Of a stretch of DNA of 36,141 nucleotides, positions 1-7,553 are shown in pieces. A model generated the notes under the pieces. That model was given only the letters and a program-made list of their open reading frames with translations, did no database searches and had not been told where the DNA came from. Source of the DNA: Chloroflexota bacterium. GTDB taxonomy: Bacteria; Chloroflexota; Dehalococcoidia; UBA2979. A program made the translations under genes and the position numbers. The stretch covers positions 1 to 36,141 of the forward strand of contig VXMU01000049.1 in NCBI GenBank assembly GCA_009840945.1. Direction: 5' to 3'. Position 1 is the stretch's first letter. The number at the start of each line of letters is the position of its first letter.

Positions 1-430
1 ACCCCCACTTCCCCCGCTTGCCCCCCTCGCCGTCCTTGACTCGGCCCTTGTTGGGCGGGTCGTGCTCGGCAGCGCCGGCCGCCGCCGGGGGGGCCGCCGC
101 CCCCGCGGGCGCCCCGGCGGCCGCGCGGGCCTCCTCGGCGCCTTCGAGGGCGGGGATGTCCGCGACGCGGGCGCGGGCAGCGTCGGGGTCGCTGTACCAG
201 AGCACGTTGATCTCGGTGAAGTGCACCATGTCGTCGGGGAGGTCGGCCTCGTCGAAGATCGCGTCGACGGGACAGGCCGGCTCGCACGCGCCACAGTCGA
301 TGCAGGCGACGGGCTCGATGTAGAGCATCCGGTCTTCGCCTTCTTCGAAGTGGATGCAGTCGACGGGGCACACCTCGACGCAGGACTGATCGCGGACCTC
401 GATGCAGGGTTGTGTGATGACGAACGTCAC
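1..430 (-). CDS. fdxA: 7Fe ferredoxin, FdxA-like (3' end cut by window edge)
   Basis: Small soluble electron carrier. Read leftward from a GTG at 430, about 143 codons are visible and no stop is reached before the window edge. The N-terminus carries the cysteine pattern of FdxA ferredoxins with one [3Fe-4S] and one [4Fe-4S] cluster: C9, C17, C21, C25, then [12 protein letters not shown] (C43, C46, C49, C53). After residue 85 it turns into an Ala/Gly/Pro-rich tail ([13 protein letters not shown]) and then a Lys/Gly-rich stretch. A GGGAGG motif lies about 9 nt upstream of the GTG. The first 80 residues are nearly identical to the divergent fusion gene starting at 759, so the two come from a duplication. 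Ferredoxin identity is secure. What the tail joins to is outside the window; by analogy with its neighbour it could continue into another domain. Confidence 0.88.
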   Translation of the reverse strand, partial: MTFVITQPCIEVRDQSCVEVCPVDCIHFEEGEDRMLYIEPVACIDCGACEPACPVDAIFDEADLPDDMVHFTEINVLWYSDPDAARARVADIPALEGAEEARAAAGAPAGAAAPPAAAGAAEHDPPNKGRVKDGEGGKRGKWG

Positions 431-758
431 TGCGGCGCGCCTCCCGTACACCACGCTCCCGCGAGCGCGGTCGCACATGTTCTACCACCTGTAGCCCTCG
501 ACCTGTAGTGGGGGGCGCCCGAAACACCGCGGATTCGACGCGATCCGCCCCGTCCGCGGGTGCGTCCGCACCCGATGTCGAGGTCCCCGCGGAGGCGTCG
601 CCGCACCTGCGGGAAGGCCGCCCGGGGCCGCCTCGAAGCGCTCGCAGGGCCGTCCGACGGGCCGACCGGGCGGGGCGGCATAGACGCTCGCGAGGGGCGC
701 GGATACGATTGCGCGGAATCAGGCGAGAGCCATCCCCTCACCGGAGGGAGCGCAGCGC
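431..758. other. Divergent intergenic region between the two ferredoxin genes
   Basis: About 330 bp with no convincing gene; it should hold the promoters for both ferredoxin genes. On the minus side an 8-bp repeat (CTACAGGT) occurs twice, followed by TAGAAC as a poor -10 for the leftward gene. On the plus side a TAGACG/TACGAT promoter is described separately. The rest is GC-rich sequence with no other structure I can support. Confidence 0.6.
681..709 (+). promoter_or_regulatory. Predicted promoter of the ferredoxin-fusion gene
   Basis: TAGACG at 681-686 (4/6 to TTGACA), a 17-bp spacer, and TACGAT at 704-709 (4/6 to TATAAT) suggest a housekeeping-sigma promoter with a start near 716. The SD sequence GGAGGGAG at 743-750 sits 8 nt before the GTG at 759. 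The match is moderate, but spacing and position are right. Confidence 0.45.
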
Positions 759-2021
759 GTGACGTTCGTCATCACACAACCCTGTGTCGACGTGCAGGAC
801 CAGTCCTGCGTCGAGGTCTGCCCGGTCGATTGCATCCACTTCGAAGAAGGCGAAGACCGGATGCTCTACATCGACCCGGTGGCCTGCATCGACTGCGGGG
901 CCTGCGAGCCGGCCTGTCCCGTCGACGCTATCTTCGACGAGGTCGACGTCCCGGACGACCAGGCGCACTTCACTGCCATCAACGAGCTGTGGTTCGACGA
1001 CCGCGCCGCGGCGCGCGCGCAGGTCGGCGGCGACGCGGCCCCCGCGGCCGCCCCGCCGGCGCCCGAGCCCGCCGAGGAGCCCGAGCCGGAGCCCGCGGCC
1101 GCCGAGGCCCCCGCCGAAGCCGAGGTTGAGGCGCCCGAAGAGGCCGAGCCGGAGGAGGCTCCCGCCGTCGCGGCTGCCGCCGCGCCTCCTGTCCCCGCGG
1201 GCGCGGGCCAGGTCGAGGCGACCGTGGCGCACCATGCCGGTCCGCTGGCCAGCCAGTACAAGCTGCCGTCGCCCGTCAGCCTGATCGCCACCTTCGCGCT
1301 CATGCTCTCGCTCGTCGCGATCTTCGTCGCGCCGGGGCCGACCTTCAGCGGCGCGGGTGTCTGGGAGGTCCTGGACAACATCCGTTTCGCCGACGTCAAC
1401 GTCGCCAACATCCAGCTCCTCCTCGATGGCATCGAGGGCCCGTCGGTGATCGGCGTCGTGATCGCGATCCTCGTCGCCCCGCCGGCGCTGCTGCTGTTCC
1501 TGTACGGGCAGGGCAAGGACATGCGGCTCTTCGCCGCCAAGCACGAGCGCGCGGTCATGGACTGGCGCGAAGGCGGCACCACGTGGCGGCGCAGCGAGGA
1601 GTCCCGCGAGTTCGAGCTCGAGGTCGTCGTCCGCCAGCTCGCGCGCGACCGCTTCGAGTACCCGAACGAGGCGCACCCCGACTACCGGACGTACACGAAC
1701 CTCCCGGCCCCGACGATGGCGCTGGAGTTCACCGCCGGCGGCGCGTCCACCGCGCAGGTCTTCCCCGACATCGTCGTCGTCGAGCACCCGCGCAACCGCC
1801 CGGTGATCGTGGCGCAGGTCGAGACGCGCGAGACCGTGACGCGGCAGCAGGCCGAGCTGGTGTGGGCGCCCCTCGAGAACGGCGAGGCGCCGCTCTACAT
1901 CTACGTGCCGTCGGGCCTGGTCCGCCGCGCGCGCGACTATGCGATGGCCGCGGGCATCAAGAACGCGAAGTTCCGCAGCTGGCGTCGCCAGCCCACCGGG
2001 ATGCTCGTCCAGGAAGTCTAG
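759..2021 (+). CDS. Ferredoxin - membrane anchor - PD-(D/E)XK-like fusion protein
   Basis: A 420-residue protein in three parts. Residues 1-80 are a 7Fe ferredoxin of FdxA type (C9, C17, C21, C25, C43, C46, C49, C53). Residues 88-155 are an Ala/Pro/Glu linker. Two hydrophobic segments follow, about 172-191 and 229-249, predicted to cross the membrane. Residues 280-420 form a soluble domain with FPDIVVVE (P336, D337), [10 protein letters not shown] (E355) and LYIYVPSG, which reads like the core of a PD-(D/E)XK nuclease-fold domain, with Arg rather than Lys two positions after E355. The fold assignment is my inference from motif order, and catalytic activity is doubtful. The GTG start has a strong SD and gives an N-terminus identical to the divergent fdxA. 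Both termini probably face the cytoplasm. It may be a membrane-bound redox-responsive or electron-delivery protein; the function is unknown. Confidence 0.85.
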   Translation: MTFVITQPCVDVQDQSCVEVCPVDCIHFEEGEDRMLYIDPVACIDCGACEPACPVDAIFDEVDVPDDQAHFTAINELWFDDRAAARAQVGGDAAPAAAPPAPEPAEEPEPEPAAAEAPAEAEVEAPEEAEPEEAPAVAAAAAPPVPAGAGQVEATVAHHAGPLASQYKLPSPVSLIATFALMLSLVAIFVAPGPTFSGAGVWEVLDNIRFADVNVANIQLLLDGIEGPSVIGVVIAILVAPPALLLFLYGQGKDMRLFAAKHERAVMDWREGGTTWRRSEESREFELEVVVRQLARDRFEYPNEAHPDYRTYTNLPAPTMALEFTAGGASTAQVFPDIVVVEHPRNRPVIVAQVETRETVTRQQAELVWAPLENGEAPLYIYVPSGLVRRARDYAMAAGIKNAKFRSWRRQPTGMLVQEV

Positions 2022-2056
2022 CCAGGAACTCCAGACCGGCGAGCCACGGCTCCCAA

Positions 2057-2094
2057 CAACGAAGCCCGGGCCGCAACGCCCGGGCTCTTCGTTG
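2057..2094. terminator. Hairpin terminator-like structure between convergent genes
   Basis: Left arm 2057-2071 (ending GAAGCCCGGGC) pairs with right arm 2078-2094 (GCCCGGGC followed by TTCGTTG after a 2-nt bulge), giving about 15 base pairs around a 6-nt loop. It lies just after the fusion gene's stop (2021) and before the end of the leftward gene at 2133, so it could act on both strands. No proper T-run follows, as is common in GC-rich genomes. Confidence 0.6.
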
Positions 2095-2132
2095 CCTTCT
2101 CGCGCCCTCGTTACCCCTCGGCGCGCCGGGGC

Positions 2133-2681
2133 TCAGCCCGTCGAGTGCGTGAGCCGGCCCGGCGGGCTCATGTCCGGTGCGCCGACGAGCGACGCGATGG
2201 TCGCAAGCTCGCCGGTGTGCACGAAGAGATGCCCGACGGATCGCACCAGCAGGTCGCCGACCGTCGGCGCGCCCCCCGACCCTCGCGAGGACTCCATGAT
2301 CGAGTCGAGGTCCCCGTCGCGCAGCGATCGCAGGTACGGGATGGCGCGGGCACGGACGCGGCCGAACGCCGCGAGCGACTCGGCGTAGTCCGGCACCGAG
2401 GGCTCGGAGCCGAAGCCGACGTCGAGGCCCGCGAGCCACTCGTCGGGTTCGAGGCCCTGCGCGCCGGTGCACCAGTACGCTTCCTGCTGCTGCGCCACGT
2501 GCGCGACGATCCAGCTGCCGGCGTTGAGCCGGCCGATCGCGCGGCCCTGCCCGGGCGTCGGCAGCGCTCCCGCGACGCGCTCGACCTCGTCGTACGCATC
2601 CCAGAGCAGCCGCACCAGCCGCGGCGGGCGCGCGCTCGCCGGGCCGGTCGAGGAGCCGTCGGGCGTGGTGTCTGTCGTCAC
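2133..2681 (-). CDS. DinB-family / mycothiol-dependent-type protein
   Basis: A 182-residue protein with the helical-bundle layout of the DinB/YfiT superfamily: an early helix with WDAYDEVERVAG, then NAGSWIVAHVAQQQEAYW (first metal-ligand His), and a C-terminal helix with SVGHLFVHTGELATI supplying two more His. Family members bind a divalent metal with three His, and several are thiol-dependent transferases. The substrate here cannot be told. The GTG at 2681 has no SD; instead a TAGACT -10-like box ends only 7 nt upstream, suggesting a leaderless transcript. It is convergent with the ferredoxin fusion and shares the hairpin at 2057-2094. The family call is good; the specific function is not assignable. 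Confidence 0.8.
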   Translation of the reverse strand: MTTDTTPDGSSTGPASARPPRLVRLLWDAYDEVERVAGALPTPGQGRAIGRLNAGSWIVAHVAQQQEAYWCTGAQGLEPDEWLAGLDVGFGSEPSVPDYAESLAAFGRVRARAIPYLRSLRDGDLDSIMESSRGSGGAPTVGDLLVRSVGHLFVHTGELATIASLVGAPDMSPPGRLTHSTG

Positions 2682-2688
2682 GCGGCCC

Positions 2689-2694
2689 AGTCTA
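2689..2694 (-). promoter_or_regulatory. -10 box for a probable leaderless DinB-like transcript
   Basis: TAGACT on the minus strand ends 7 nt before the GTG at 2681, so transcription would begin at or next to the start codon, and no SD is present. The same TAGACT hexamer occurs upstream of tRNA-Ala and of the second Gre gene. Confidence 0.4.
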
Positions 2695-2717
2695 GCGGCC
2701 GTCTCGCGCGTGCGCCG

Positions 2718-2897
2718 CTAGCTCCACCAGTCCCGCAGCGACGAACCGGCGGCCCGGCCGCGGCTACCGAGGTGACTCCCGCCACCCAGCCGCCTCGGCG
2801 CGCCGGGCCAGTCGACCAGTTCGCCGCGCAGCCACTGCTCGATGAGCAGCACCGCCGCAGCGCCGAGCACGAGACCGAGCATGATCCCGAAGAGCAT
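2718..2897 (-). CDS. Small single-pass membrane protein (59 aa)
   Basis: ATG at 2897 with GGAGG about 7 nt upstream opens a 59-codon frame ending in TAG at 2718. Residues 3-20 (FGIMLGLVLGAAAVLLIE) form one hydrophobic helix with Gly-rich packing. It is followed by EQWLRGELVDW and a basic, Gly/Ser-rich tail ending in DWWS. I recognise no family. Support comes from a good SD, a strong promoter (TTGACA, 17 bp, TACAGT) directly upstream, and a 25-bp palindrome over the predicted transcription start. It lies in the same direction as the DinB-like gene, 36 nt upstream of it. The function is unknown; size and promoter structure would suit a regulated stress or envelope peptide. Confidence 0.6.
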   Translation of the reverse strand: MLFGIMLGLVLGAAAVLLIEQWLRGELVDWPGAPRRLGGGSHLGSRGRAAGSSLRDWWS

Positions 2898-2932
2898 TCC
2901 ACACCTCCGCCGCCACCCCCGCGACGGCTACA

Positions 2933-2957
2933 GAACATCCGTACCGTACGGGTGTTC
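2933..2957. promoter_or_regulatory. 25-bp palindrome, operator-like, at the start of the small membrane gene transcript
   Basis: Arms GAACATCCGTAC and GTACGGGTGTTC match at 11 of 12 positions around a single central base. The palindrome begins 2 bp downstream of the predicted -10 (2960-2965), so a bound protein would block initiation. GAAC...GTTC ends recall SOS boxes, but the spacing is not that of known LexA sites. Confidence 0.55.
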
Positions 2958-2959
2958 GC

Positions 2960-2988
2960 ACTGTAGAACGCGTGTACTGGCGTGTCAA
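2960..2988 (-). promoter_or_regulatory. Promoter of the 59-aa membrane protein gene
   Basis: On the minus strand a perfect TTGACA (2983-2988) is followed by exactly 17 bp and TACAGT (2960-2965, 4/6 to TATAAT). It is the best sigma-70-type match I found in the window. Predicted transcription starts near 2953, inside the palindrome. Confidence 0.65.
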
Positions 2989-3014
2989 CCCGCACCCCAC
3001 TCGCGGGGGCGGAG

Positions 3015-4337
3015 TCAGGGGACGGTCTCGGCCTCGATCTGCTCGACGCCGCCCAGGTACGGACGGAGCACCTCGGGGACCTCGATGTACTCGCCGCGGT
3101 CGTACTGCTCGAGCACGGCGGCGAGCGTGCGCGGGAGCGCGATGCCGGAGCCGTTGAGCGTGTGCATGTGCTGCACCCGCCCGTCCGAGTCGCGGTAGCG
3201 GAGGTTCGCCCGCCGTGCCTGGTAGTCCAGGAAGTTGGAGACCGAGGAAACCTCCAGCCACTCGCCCGAGCCCGGCGCCCACACCTCGATGTCGTACGTC
3301 ATCGCCGAGGACTGTGTGACGTCGGCCGCGGCGAGGCGCACCACCCGGTAGCGCAGCCCGAGCCGGCGCACGACCTCGAGCGCCTCGTTGAGCAGCAGGT
3401 CGTGCTCGTCCCACGAGCGGTCGGGCTCGCTGAAGATCACGATCTCGACCTTGTCGAACTGGTGGCCGCGCTTGATGCCGCGGATGTCGCGCCCCGCGCT
3501 CATGCGCTCGCGGCGGAAGCACGGCGTGTACGCGACGTGCCGGATCGGCAGCACGTCACCGTCGAGGATCTCCTCGCGGTACAGGTTCGTGACGGGGACC
3601 TCGGCGGTGGGGACGAGCCAGACGTCGTCCTCGGCGTCGTGGTACATCGTCTCGCCGAACTTGGGGAGCTGGCCGGTGCCGACCAGCATCTCCTCCTTCA
3701 CGACGAACGGGACGTAGACCTCGTCGAACCCTCGCTCGCGGTGCAGGTCGAGCATCCACGCGATGAGCGCGCGCTGCAGCCGCGCCGCCTGTCCGCGCAG
3801 CACGTAGAAGCGCGACCCGGAGATCTTCGCCCCCCGCTCGAAGTCGATGAGCCCCAGCTCCTCGCCGATCTCCCAGTGCGGCCGGCGCCCCTCGCTTGCT
3901 TCGGGGTCCGAGGCGTCATCCACGGGCCGTGGCGGCTCGACGCGCGACGGCTCCGCCGCGCCAACGCCTTCGAGGATGACCTCGCCGGCCTCCTCGCCGC
4001 CATCCTGCACGTCGGCGTGCAGCGTGTTCGGCAGCTCCAGCGAGAGCGTGCGCAGCTCCGCCTCCTGCTCGCGCAGGCGCTCCTCGAGCGCGTCGAGGCG
4101 GTCCGCGACGGCGCGCTGTTCGTCGATGAGGCGCTGGCGCTCCTCGGCGTCCCGGGTCGCGCCGATGCGCCGCCCCGCCTCGTTGCGGTCGGCGCGCATC
4201 GACTCGACCTCGGTCAGCAGCTCGCGGCGGCCGCTATCGAGTTCCACGATGGCGTCGAGGGGCGCGTCCACGCCGCGCCGCGCGAAGACGGCGCGCAGCT
4301 CCTCGGTCTGCTCGCGGATCGCGCGGATCGGGAGCAC
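3015..4337 (-). CDS. serS: Seryl-tRNA synthetase
   Basis: Class II enzyme charging tRNA-Ser (and tRNA-Sec where present). At 440 residues it is of normal length. Residues about 30-115 form the long antiparallel coiled coil that grips the tRNA long arm. The catalytic part shows motif 1 around GTGQLPKFGETMY, motif 2 as CFRRERMSAGRDIRGIKRGH with HQFDKVE, and motif 3 as NGSGIALPRTLAAVLE. An acidic/Pro-rich insertion (VEPPRPVDDASDPEASEG) lies between the arm and the HWEIGEELGLIDFE segment. The start is GTG at 4337, 12 nt after the Nudix gene's stop, with only a weak SD, so it is probably cotranscribed with the genes upstream. Confidence 0.97.
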   Translation of the reverse strand: MLPIRAIREQTEELRAVFARRGVDAPLDAIVELDSGRRELLTEVESMRADRNEAGRRIGATRDAEERQRLIDEQRAVADRLDALEERLREQEAELRTLSLELPNTLHADVQDGGEEAGEVILEGVGAAEPSRVEPPRPVDDASDPEASEGRRPHWEIGEELGLIDFERGAKISGSRFYVLRGQAARLQRALIAWMLDLHRERGFDEVYVPFVVKEEMLVGTGQLPKFGETMYHDAEDDVWLVPTAEVPVTNLYREEILDGDVLPIRHVAYTPCFRRERMSAGRDIRGIKRGHQFDKVEIVIFSEPDRSWDEHDLLLNEALEVVRRLGLRYRVVRLAAADVTQSSAMTYDIEVWAPGSGEWLEVSSVSNFLDYQARRANLRYRDSDGRVQHMHTLNGSGIALPRTLAAVLEQYDRGEYIEVPEVLRPYLGGVEQIEAETVP

Positions 4338-4349
4338 GGCGCGCGTCCG

Positions 4350-4844
4350 TCAGGCGACGCCCGCCGCCAGCATCTCGACTGCCGCGATGGCGTCGAGGGC
4401 GAGGCGGCGCACGTCCTCGGGGACGGCGGCCGGGCCGCCGGGTCCATCGAGGACCACGCCCGGCGCGCGCAGCGTCTCCGCGTCCACCCAGCGCCAGCCC
4501 TCGGCGTTGTCGGGCAGCGCCGGGACGTCGCTCGGTGCGGGGCGCGTGAAGTAGACGAAGTCGATGTGCTGGTGCGGCCTGTCCGGCTCGTCGATGTCGT
4601 AGACGCCGATGGTGGCCGGCGCCGGGAGCTGGCGAGGCAGGTCGTGGGGGTACGGGCGGGTGGTCGGCACGACGGCGGCGACGATGCCCGTTTCCTCCTC
4701 GACCTCGCGCAGGACGGCCTCGATCGGGTCCTCGTTGGGCTGGACGTGGCCACCCGGCGGCAGCCACAGGCCGAGGCGATGCCAGTGCAGGGCCGTGCGC
4801 CCGCCGTGCGAGAGGAAGCCGGAGACGGTGAAGTGACGCTCCAC
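4350..4844 (-). CDS. Nudix hydrolase
   Basis: A 164-residue hydrolase of nucleoside-diphosphate-linked compounds. The Nudix box is complete: G32, E38, R46, E47, E50, E51, G53 in the spacing GX5EX7REUXEEXGU, which binds the catalytic Mg2+. The preceding GLWLPPGGHV and the following YDIDEPDRPHQHIDFVYF suit the broad MutT/ADP-sugar or (d)NTP group, but the substrate cannot be read from sequence. It lies 9 nt downstream of the HAD gene and 12 nt upstream of serS, so it belongs to a housekeeping operon that also holds lysS. ATG start at 4844. Confidence 0.9.
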   Translation of the reverse strand: MERHFTVSGFLSHGGRTALHWHRLGLWLPPGGHVQPNEDPIEAVLREVEEETGIVAAVVPTTRPYPHDLPRQLPAPATIGVYDIDEPDRPHQHIDFVYFTRPAPSDVPALPDNAEGWRWVDAETLRAPGVVLDGPGGPAAVPEDVRRLALDAIAAVEMLAAGVA

Positions 4845-4853
4845 GAGTTGAGC

Positions 4854-5552
4854 CTAGCGCGGCCCCTCGGGGCGGGCAAACGACGCCCCGGCCGCCCCGA
4901 GGGTCTCGGGCAGCCGGTCGAGGTGCACGTCGCGCAGCGAGCCGACCACCGTGTGGGCGGCCGGCTGCGGGGACGCGGCGCTCGACGCCTGCCGCGACTG
5001 CACGACGAGCATCCCGGCAGCCGACGCCGACCGGACACCGGCGGGTGAGTCCTCGATCGCGACGCACGCCCCGGGCTCCGCGCCGAGCAGGCGCGCGGCG
5101 TGCAGGTAGATGTCGGGCTCCGGCTTCGCACGCTCCACGTCGTCGCCCGTCACGACGGCGTCGAACGACCCGTCGAGGCTCGCGGCGCGCAGGGTGGGAT
5201 GCACCCAGTTCGCGATCGACTGCGAGCAGAGCCCGACGCGCAGCCCGCGCGCCCGCGCGGCGGTGATGAGCTCATGTGCGCCGTCCAGGGGCGGGAGCGG
5301 GGCGGCCTCGAGCTCGGTCGTGACCGCCTCGGCGTAGCGCTGGGTGAGCTCCTCGACCGACGCGTCGAGGCCGAAGCGCTCGCGGGCCCACGCCATGTAC
5401 GGCTCGATGGCGAGGCCGACGAACGGCTCGTACTCCTCCATCCTCAGCTCGTGCGGCGCGAAGAGCCGCTCCGAGGCGCGCCAGTGCACGGGTTCGGAGT
5501 CCACGAGCACGCCGTCGAGGTCGAAGATCACCGCCTCGATGGCGCCGCTCAC
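4854..5552 (-). CDS. HAD-family phosphatase (beta-phosphoglucomutase-like subfamily)
   Basis: A 232-residue haloacid-dehalogenase-type hydrolase. Motif I is VIFDLDGVLVDSEP with nucleophile D11 and acid/base D13; motif II is the Ser of GLCSQS; motif III the Lys of KPEPDIY; motif IV VAIEDSPAGVRSA. The helical cap (residues 17-90) marks subclass I, like sugar-phosphate phosphatases or beta-phosphoglucomutases. The reading frame stays open further upstream, but the GTG at 5552 is chosen because its GTGA overlaps the TGA of the SRPBCC gene and places motif I right at the N-terminus, as in relatives. Probably translationally coupled. The C-terminal 30 residues are Ala/Ser-rich. Substrate unknown. 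Confidence 0.88.
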   Translation of the reverse strand: MSGAIEAVIFDLDGVLVDSEPVHWRASERLFAPHELRMEEYEPFVGLAIEPYMAWARERFGLDASVEELTQRYAEAVTTELEAAPLPPLDGAHELITAARARGLRVGLCSQSIANWVHPTLRAASLDGSFDAVVTGDDVERAKPEPDIYLHAARLLGAEPGACVAIEDSPAGVRSASAAGMLVVQSRQASSAASPQPAAHTVVGSLRDVHLDRLPETLGAAGASFARPEGPR

Positions 5553-6004
5553 GCGGGGTCGCCCTCGCTCGGCGGGGTGTTCCCCTCCAGCACGTACTTG
5601 AGCCGCCACAGCGCGTCGCGCAGCGCCTGGCGGCGGTACGAGCGCAGCACCAGCATGTCGAAGATGGCGCCGGGGAAGCCGCCCGCCGGCGTGTAGACCG
5701 CCTGCAGCTCCAGGTGCACCTCGCGCGGGCCCTCCGCGTTGAGGTGCCACGTGAGCGAGTCGAACGCCTCGCCACCCTCGGCGGCGCGGAAGTGCAGCAT
5801 CGCCGCATTGACCTCGGCGGGTTCGAGGCGGACCGCCTCCGCGCGCAGCGGCAGCGCGAGCGTCGCGACGAACGCGCCGTCGGCGCCGTCGACCTCGCGG
5901 AAGCAGCGCGGCAGCCACTCGCCGTAGCTCCCCGTCGCCTCAATGCGCCCGAAGACCTCTTCGGCGGCGGCGTGGATGTGGATGTCCTCGACGAGCCGGC
6001 CCAC
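5549..6004 (-). CDS. SRPBCC (START-like) family protein
   Basis: A 151-residue protein with the polyketide-cyclase/START-like fold signature: an N-terminal strand and helix VEDIHIHAAAEEVFGRIEATGSYGEWLP, alternating strands ending in REVHLELQAVYTP, and a long C-terminal helix LVLRSYRRQALRDALWRLKYVLEG. Such proteins have a deep hydrophobic cavity and bind lipids or other hydrophobic ligands; many have no known role. It overlaps the HAD gene by 4 nt and its ATG at 6004 comes 3 nt after the lysS stop, so it sits inside the lysS-serS transcription unit. Ligand not predictable. Confidence 0.8.
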   Translation of the reverse strand: MGRLVEDIHIHAAAEEVFGRIEATGSYGEWLPRCFREVDGADGAFVATLALPLRAEAVRLEPAEVNAAMLHFRAAEGGEAFDSLTWHLNAEGPREVHLELQAVYTPAGGFPGAIFDMLVLRSYRRQALRDALWRLKYVLEGNTPPSEGDPA

Positions 6005-6007
6005 GCG

Positions 6008-7486
6008 CTAGCCGCCCGGCTCGCGCATGGTCGGGAACAGGATCACCTCGCGGATCGAGTGCTCGCCGGTCACGAGCATTACGAGGCGCTCGATGCCGAT
6101 GCCGAGCCCACCCGCCGGCGGCATGCCGTACTCCAGCGCGCGGATGAACGCCTCGTCGGCGACCTCGACCTCCTCGTCGCCCTCGCTCGCCATCGCCGTC
6201 TGCTCCTGCAGGCGGCGACGCTGCTCGACGGGGTCGTTCTGCTCCGAGTACGCGTTCGCCACCTCATAGCCGAGGGCGAACAGCTCGAAGCGTTCGACGA
6301 GCCGCGGGTCGTCGCGCTTGCGCTTGGCGAGCGGCGACAGCTCGGCGGGGTAGTCGAAGATGAACGTCGGCTGCACCAGGTGCGGCTCAACGTACGCCGA
6401 CATCAGCCCGTCGATCGCGGTGCCCCACGACGTGCCCTCGTCGACCGGGACGCCGCGGTCGCGCGCGAGCGTGCGCATCTGCTCCGGCTCGGGGTGCTGG
6501 AGGTAGTCGATGCCCGTGTGCTCCAGCAGTGCCTCGCGGTACGTGGTGCGCCGCCACTCACCATCGAGGTCCACCACCTGTTCGCCGTGGGCCACCTCAA
6601 GCGAGCCGGTCACGTCGCGTACGACGGTGCGGACCAGGTCTTCGACCATCGCCGCCACGTCGTGGTAGTCGACGTAGGCCTCGTACGACTCGAGGAGCGT
6701 GAACTCGGGGTTGTGGCGGTGCGAGATGCCCTCGTTCCGGAAGACGCGGCCGATCTCGTAGACCTTGTCGAAGCCGCCGATCATGAGCCGCTTGAGGTGC
6801 AGCTCCAGCGCGATGCGCAGCGCGAGCTCGCGGTCGAGGGCGTTGTGGTGCGTCGAGAACGGCCGGGCGGCGGCGCCGCCGGCGCGGTCCTGGAGCACCG
6901 GCGTCTCCACCTCCATGAAGCCGCGGCCTTCGAAGAAGCGCCGCACCGAGGCGACGACGGCCGCCCGCGTGCGCGCGATCTCGCGCGAGCGCTCGTTGGC
7001 GATCAGGTCCAGTTCGCGCTGGCGGTAGCGCGTCTCGACGTCGCTCAGGCCGTGCCACTTCTCGGGCAGCGGGCGCAGCGCCTTGCCGATGATGCGCCAG
7101 CTGCGCACGGCGACCGTGATCTCGTCGCTGCGGGTGCGGAAGAGCCGCCCCCGCGCCTCGACGAAGTCGCCGAGGTCGACCAGCGGGAGCAGCGCGAAGT
7201 CGTCGCCGAGGACGTTGCGGCGCAGGTGCAGCTGCACCGACCCGGTCCCGTCGCGCACGTCGATGAACGCCGCCCGGCCCATGTCGCGGACGGCGACCAC
7301 CCGGCCGGCGACGGTCAGCGCCCGCCGGGTCTCCTCGAGGCCCTCGCGCTCGTTGCGCTCGAAGAGCGCGCGCGCCTTCCCGATCTCGTGCGTGCGGGAG
7401 ACGGTCGCGGGGTAGGGGTCGCCGGAGGCGAGGAGCGTCTCGCGCTTCTCGCGGCGCAGATCGACCAGCTCCTGCTCGCTGGGCAT
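6008..7486 (-). CDS. lysS: Lysyl-tRNA synthetase (class II)
   Basis: A 492-residue enzyme, normal length for LysS. Residues about 55-160 are the OB-fold anticodon-binding domain. The class II catalytic domain follows, with VETPVLQDRAGGAAARPF (motif 1 region), FRNEGISHRHNPEFTLLE (motif 2) and GGLGIGIERLVMLVTG (motif 3). EVANAYSEQNDPVEQRRR is the usual late LysS block. The ATG at 7486 has GAGGGAG about 5 nt upstream. It lies 67 nt downstream of the greA-like gene on the same strand and just upstream of the SRPBCC, HAD, Nudix and serS genes, so greA-lysS-...-serS may be one long unit. Confidence 0.97.
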   Translation of the reverse strand: MPSEQELVDLRREKRETLLASGDPYPATVSRTHEIGKARALFERNEREGLEETRRALTVAGRVVAVRDMGRAAFIDVRDGTGSVQLHLRRNVLGDDFALLPLVDLGDFVEARGRLFRTRSDEITVAVRSWRIIGKALRPLPEKWHGLSDVETRYRQRELDLIANERSREIARTRAAVVASVRRFFEGRGFMEVETPVLQDRAGGAAARPFSTHHNALDRELALRIALELHLKRLMIGGFDKVYEIGRVFRNEGISHRHNPEFTLLESYEAYVDYHDVAAMVEDLVRTVVRDVTGSLEVAHGEQVVDLDGEWRRTTYREALLEHTGIDYLQHPEPEQMRTLARDRGVPVDEGTSWGTAIDGLMSAYVEPHLVQPTFIFDYPAELSPLAKRKRDDPRLVERFELFALGYEVANAYSEQNDPVEQRRRLQEQTAMASEGDEEVEVADEAFIRALEYGMPPAGGLGIGIERLVMLVTGEHSIREVILFPTMREPGG

Positions 7487-7553
7487 GTGGCTCCCTCGGG
7501 TGCGCCGGGCCGGCTACGGGTGCCGGGGAGTGCGGGGCGGCGGCGTGCGGTCG

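Noticed and set aside
2933-2957. LexA/SOS box
   Set aside because: GAAC and GTTC are present but 17 bp apart, not the 4 bp of Gram-positive boxes; kept only as an unnamed palindrome.
2982-5048. A 688-codon plus-strand frame opposite serS, Nudix and HAD genes
   Set aside because: It spans three secure genes on the other strand and shows no family similarity.
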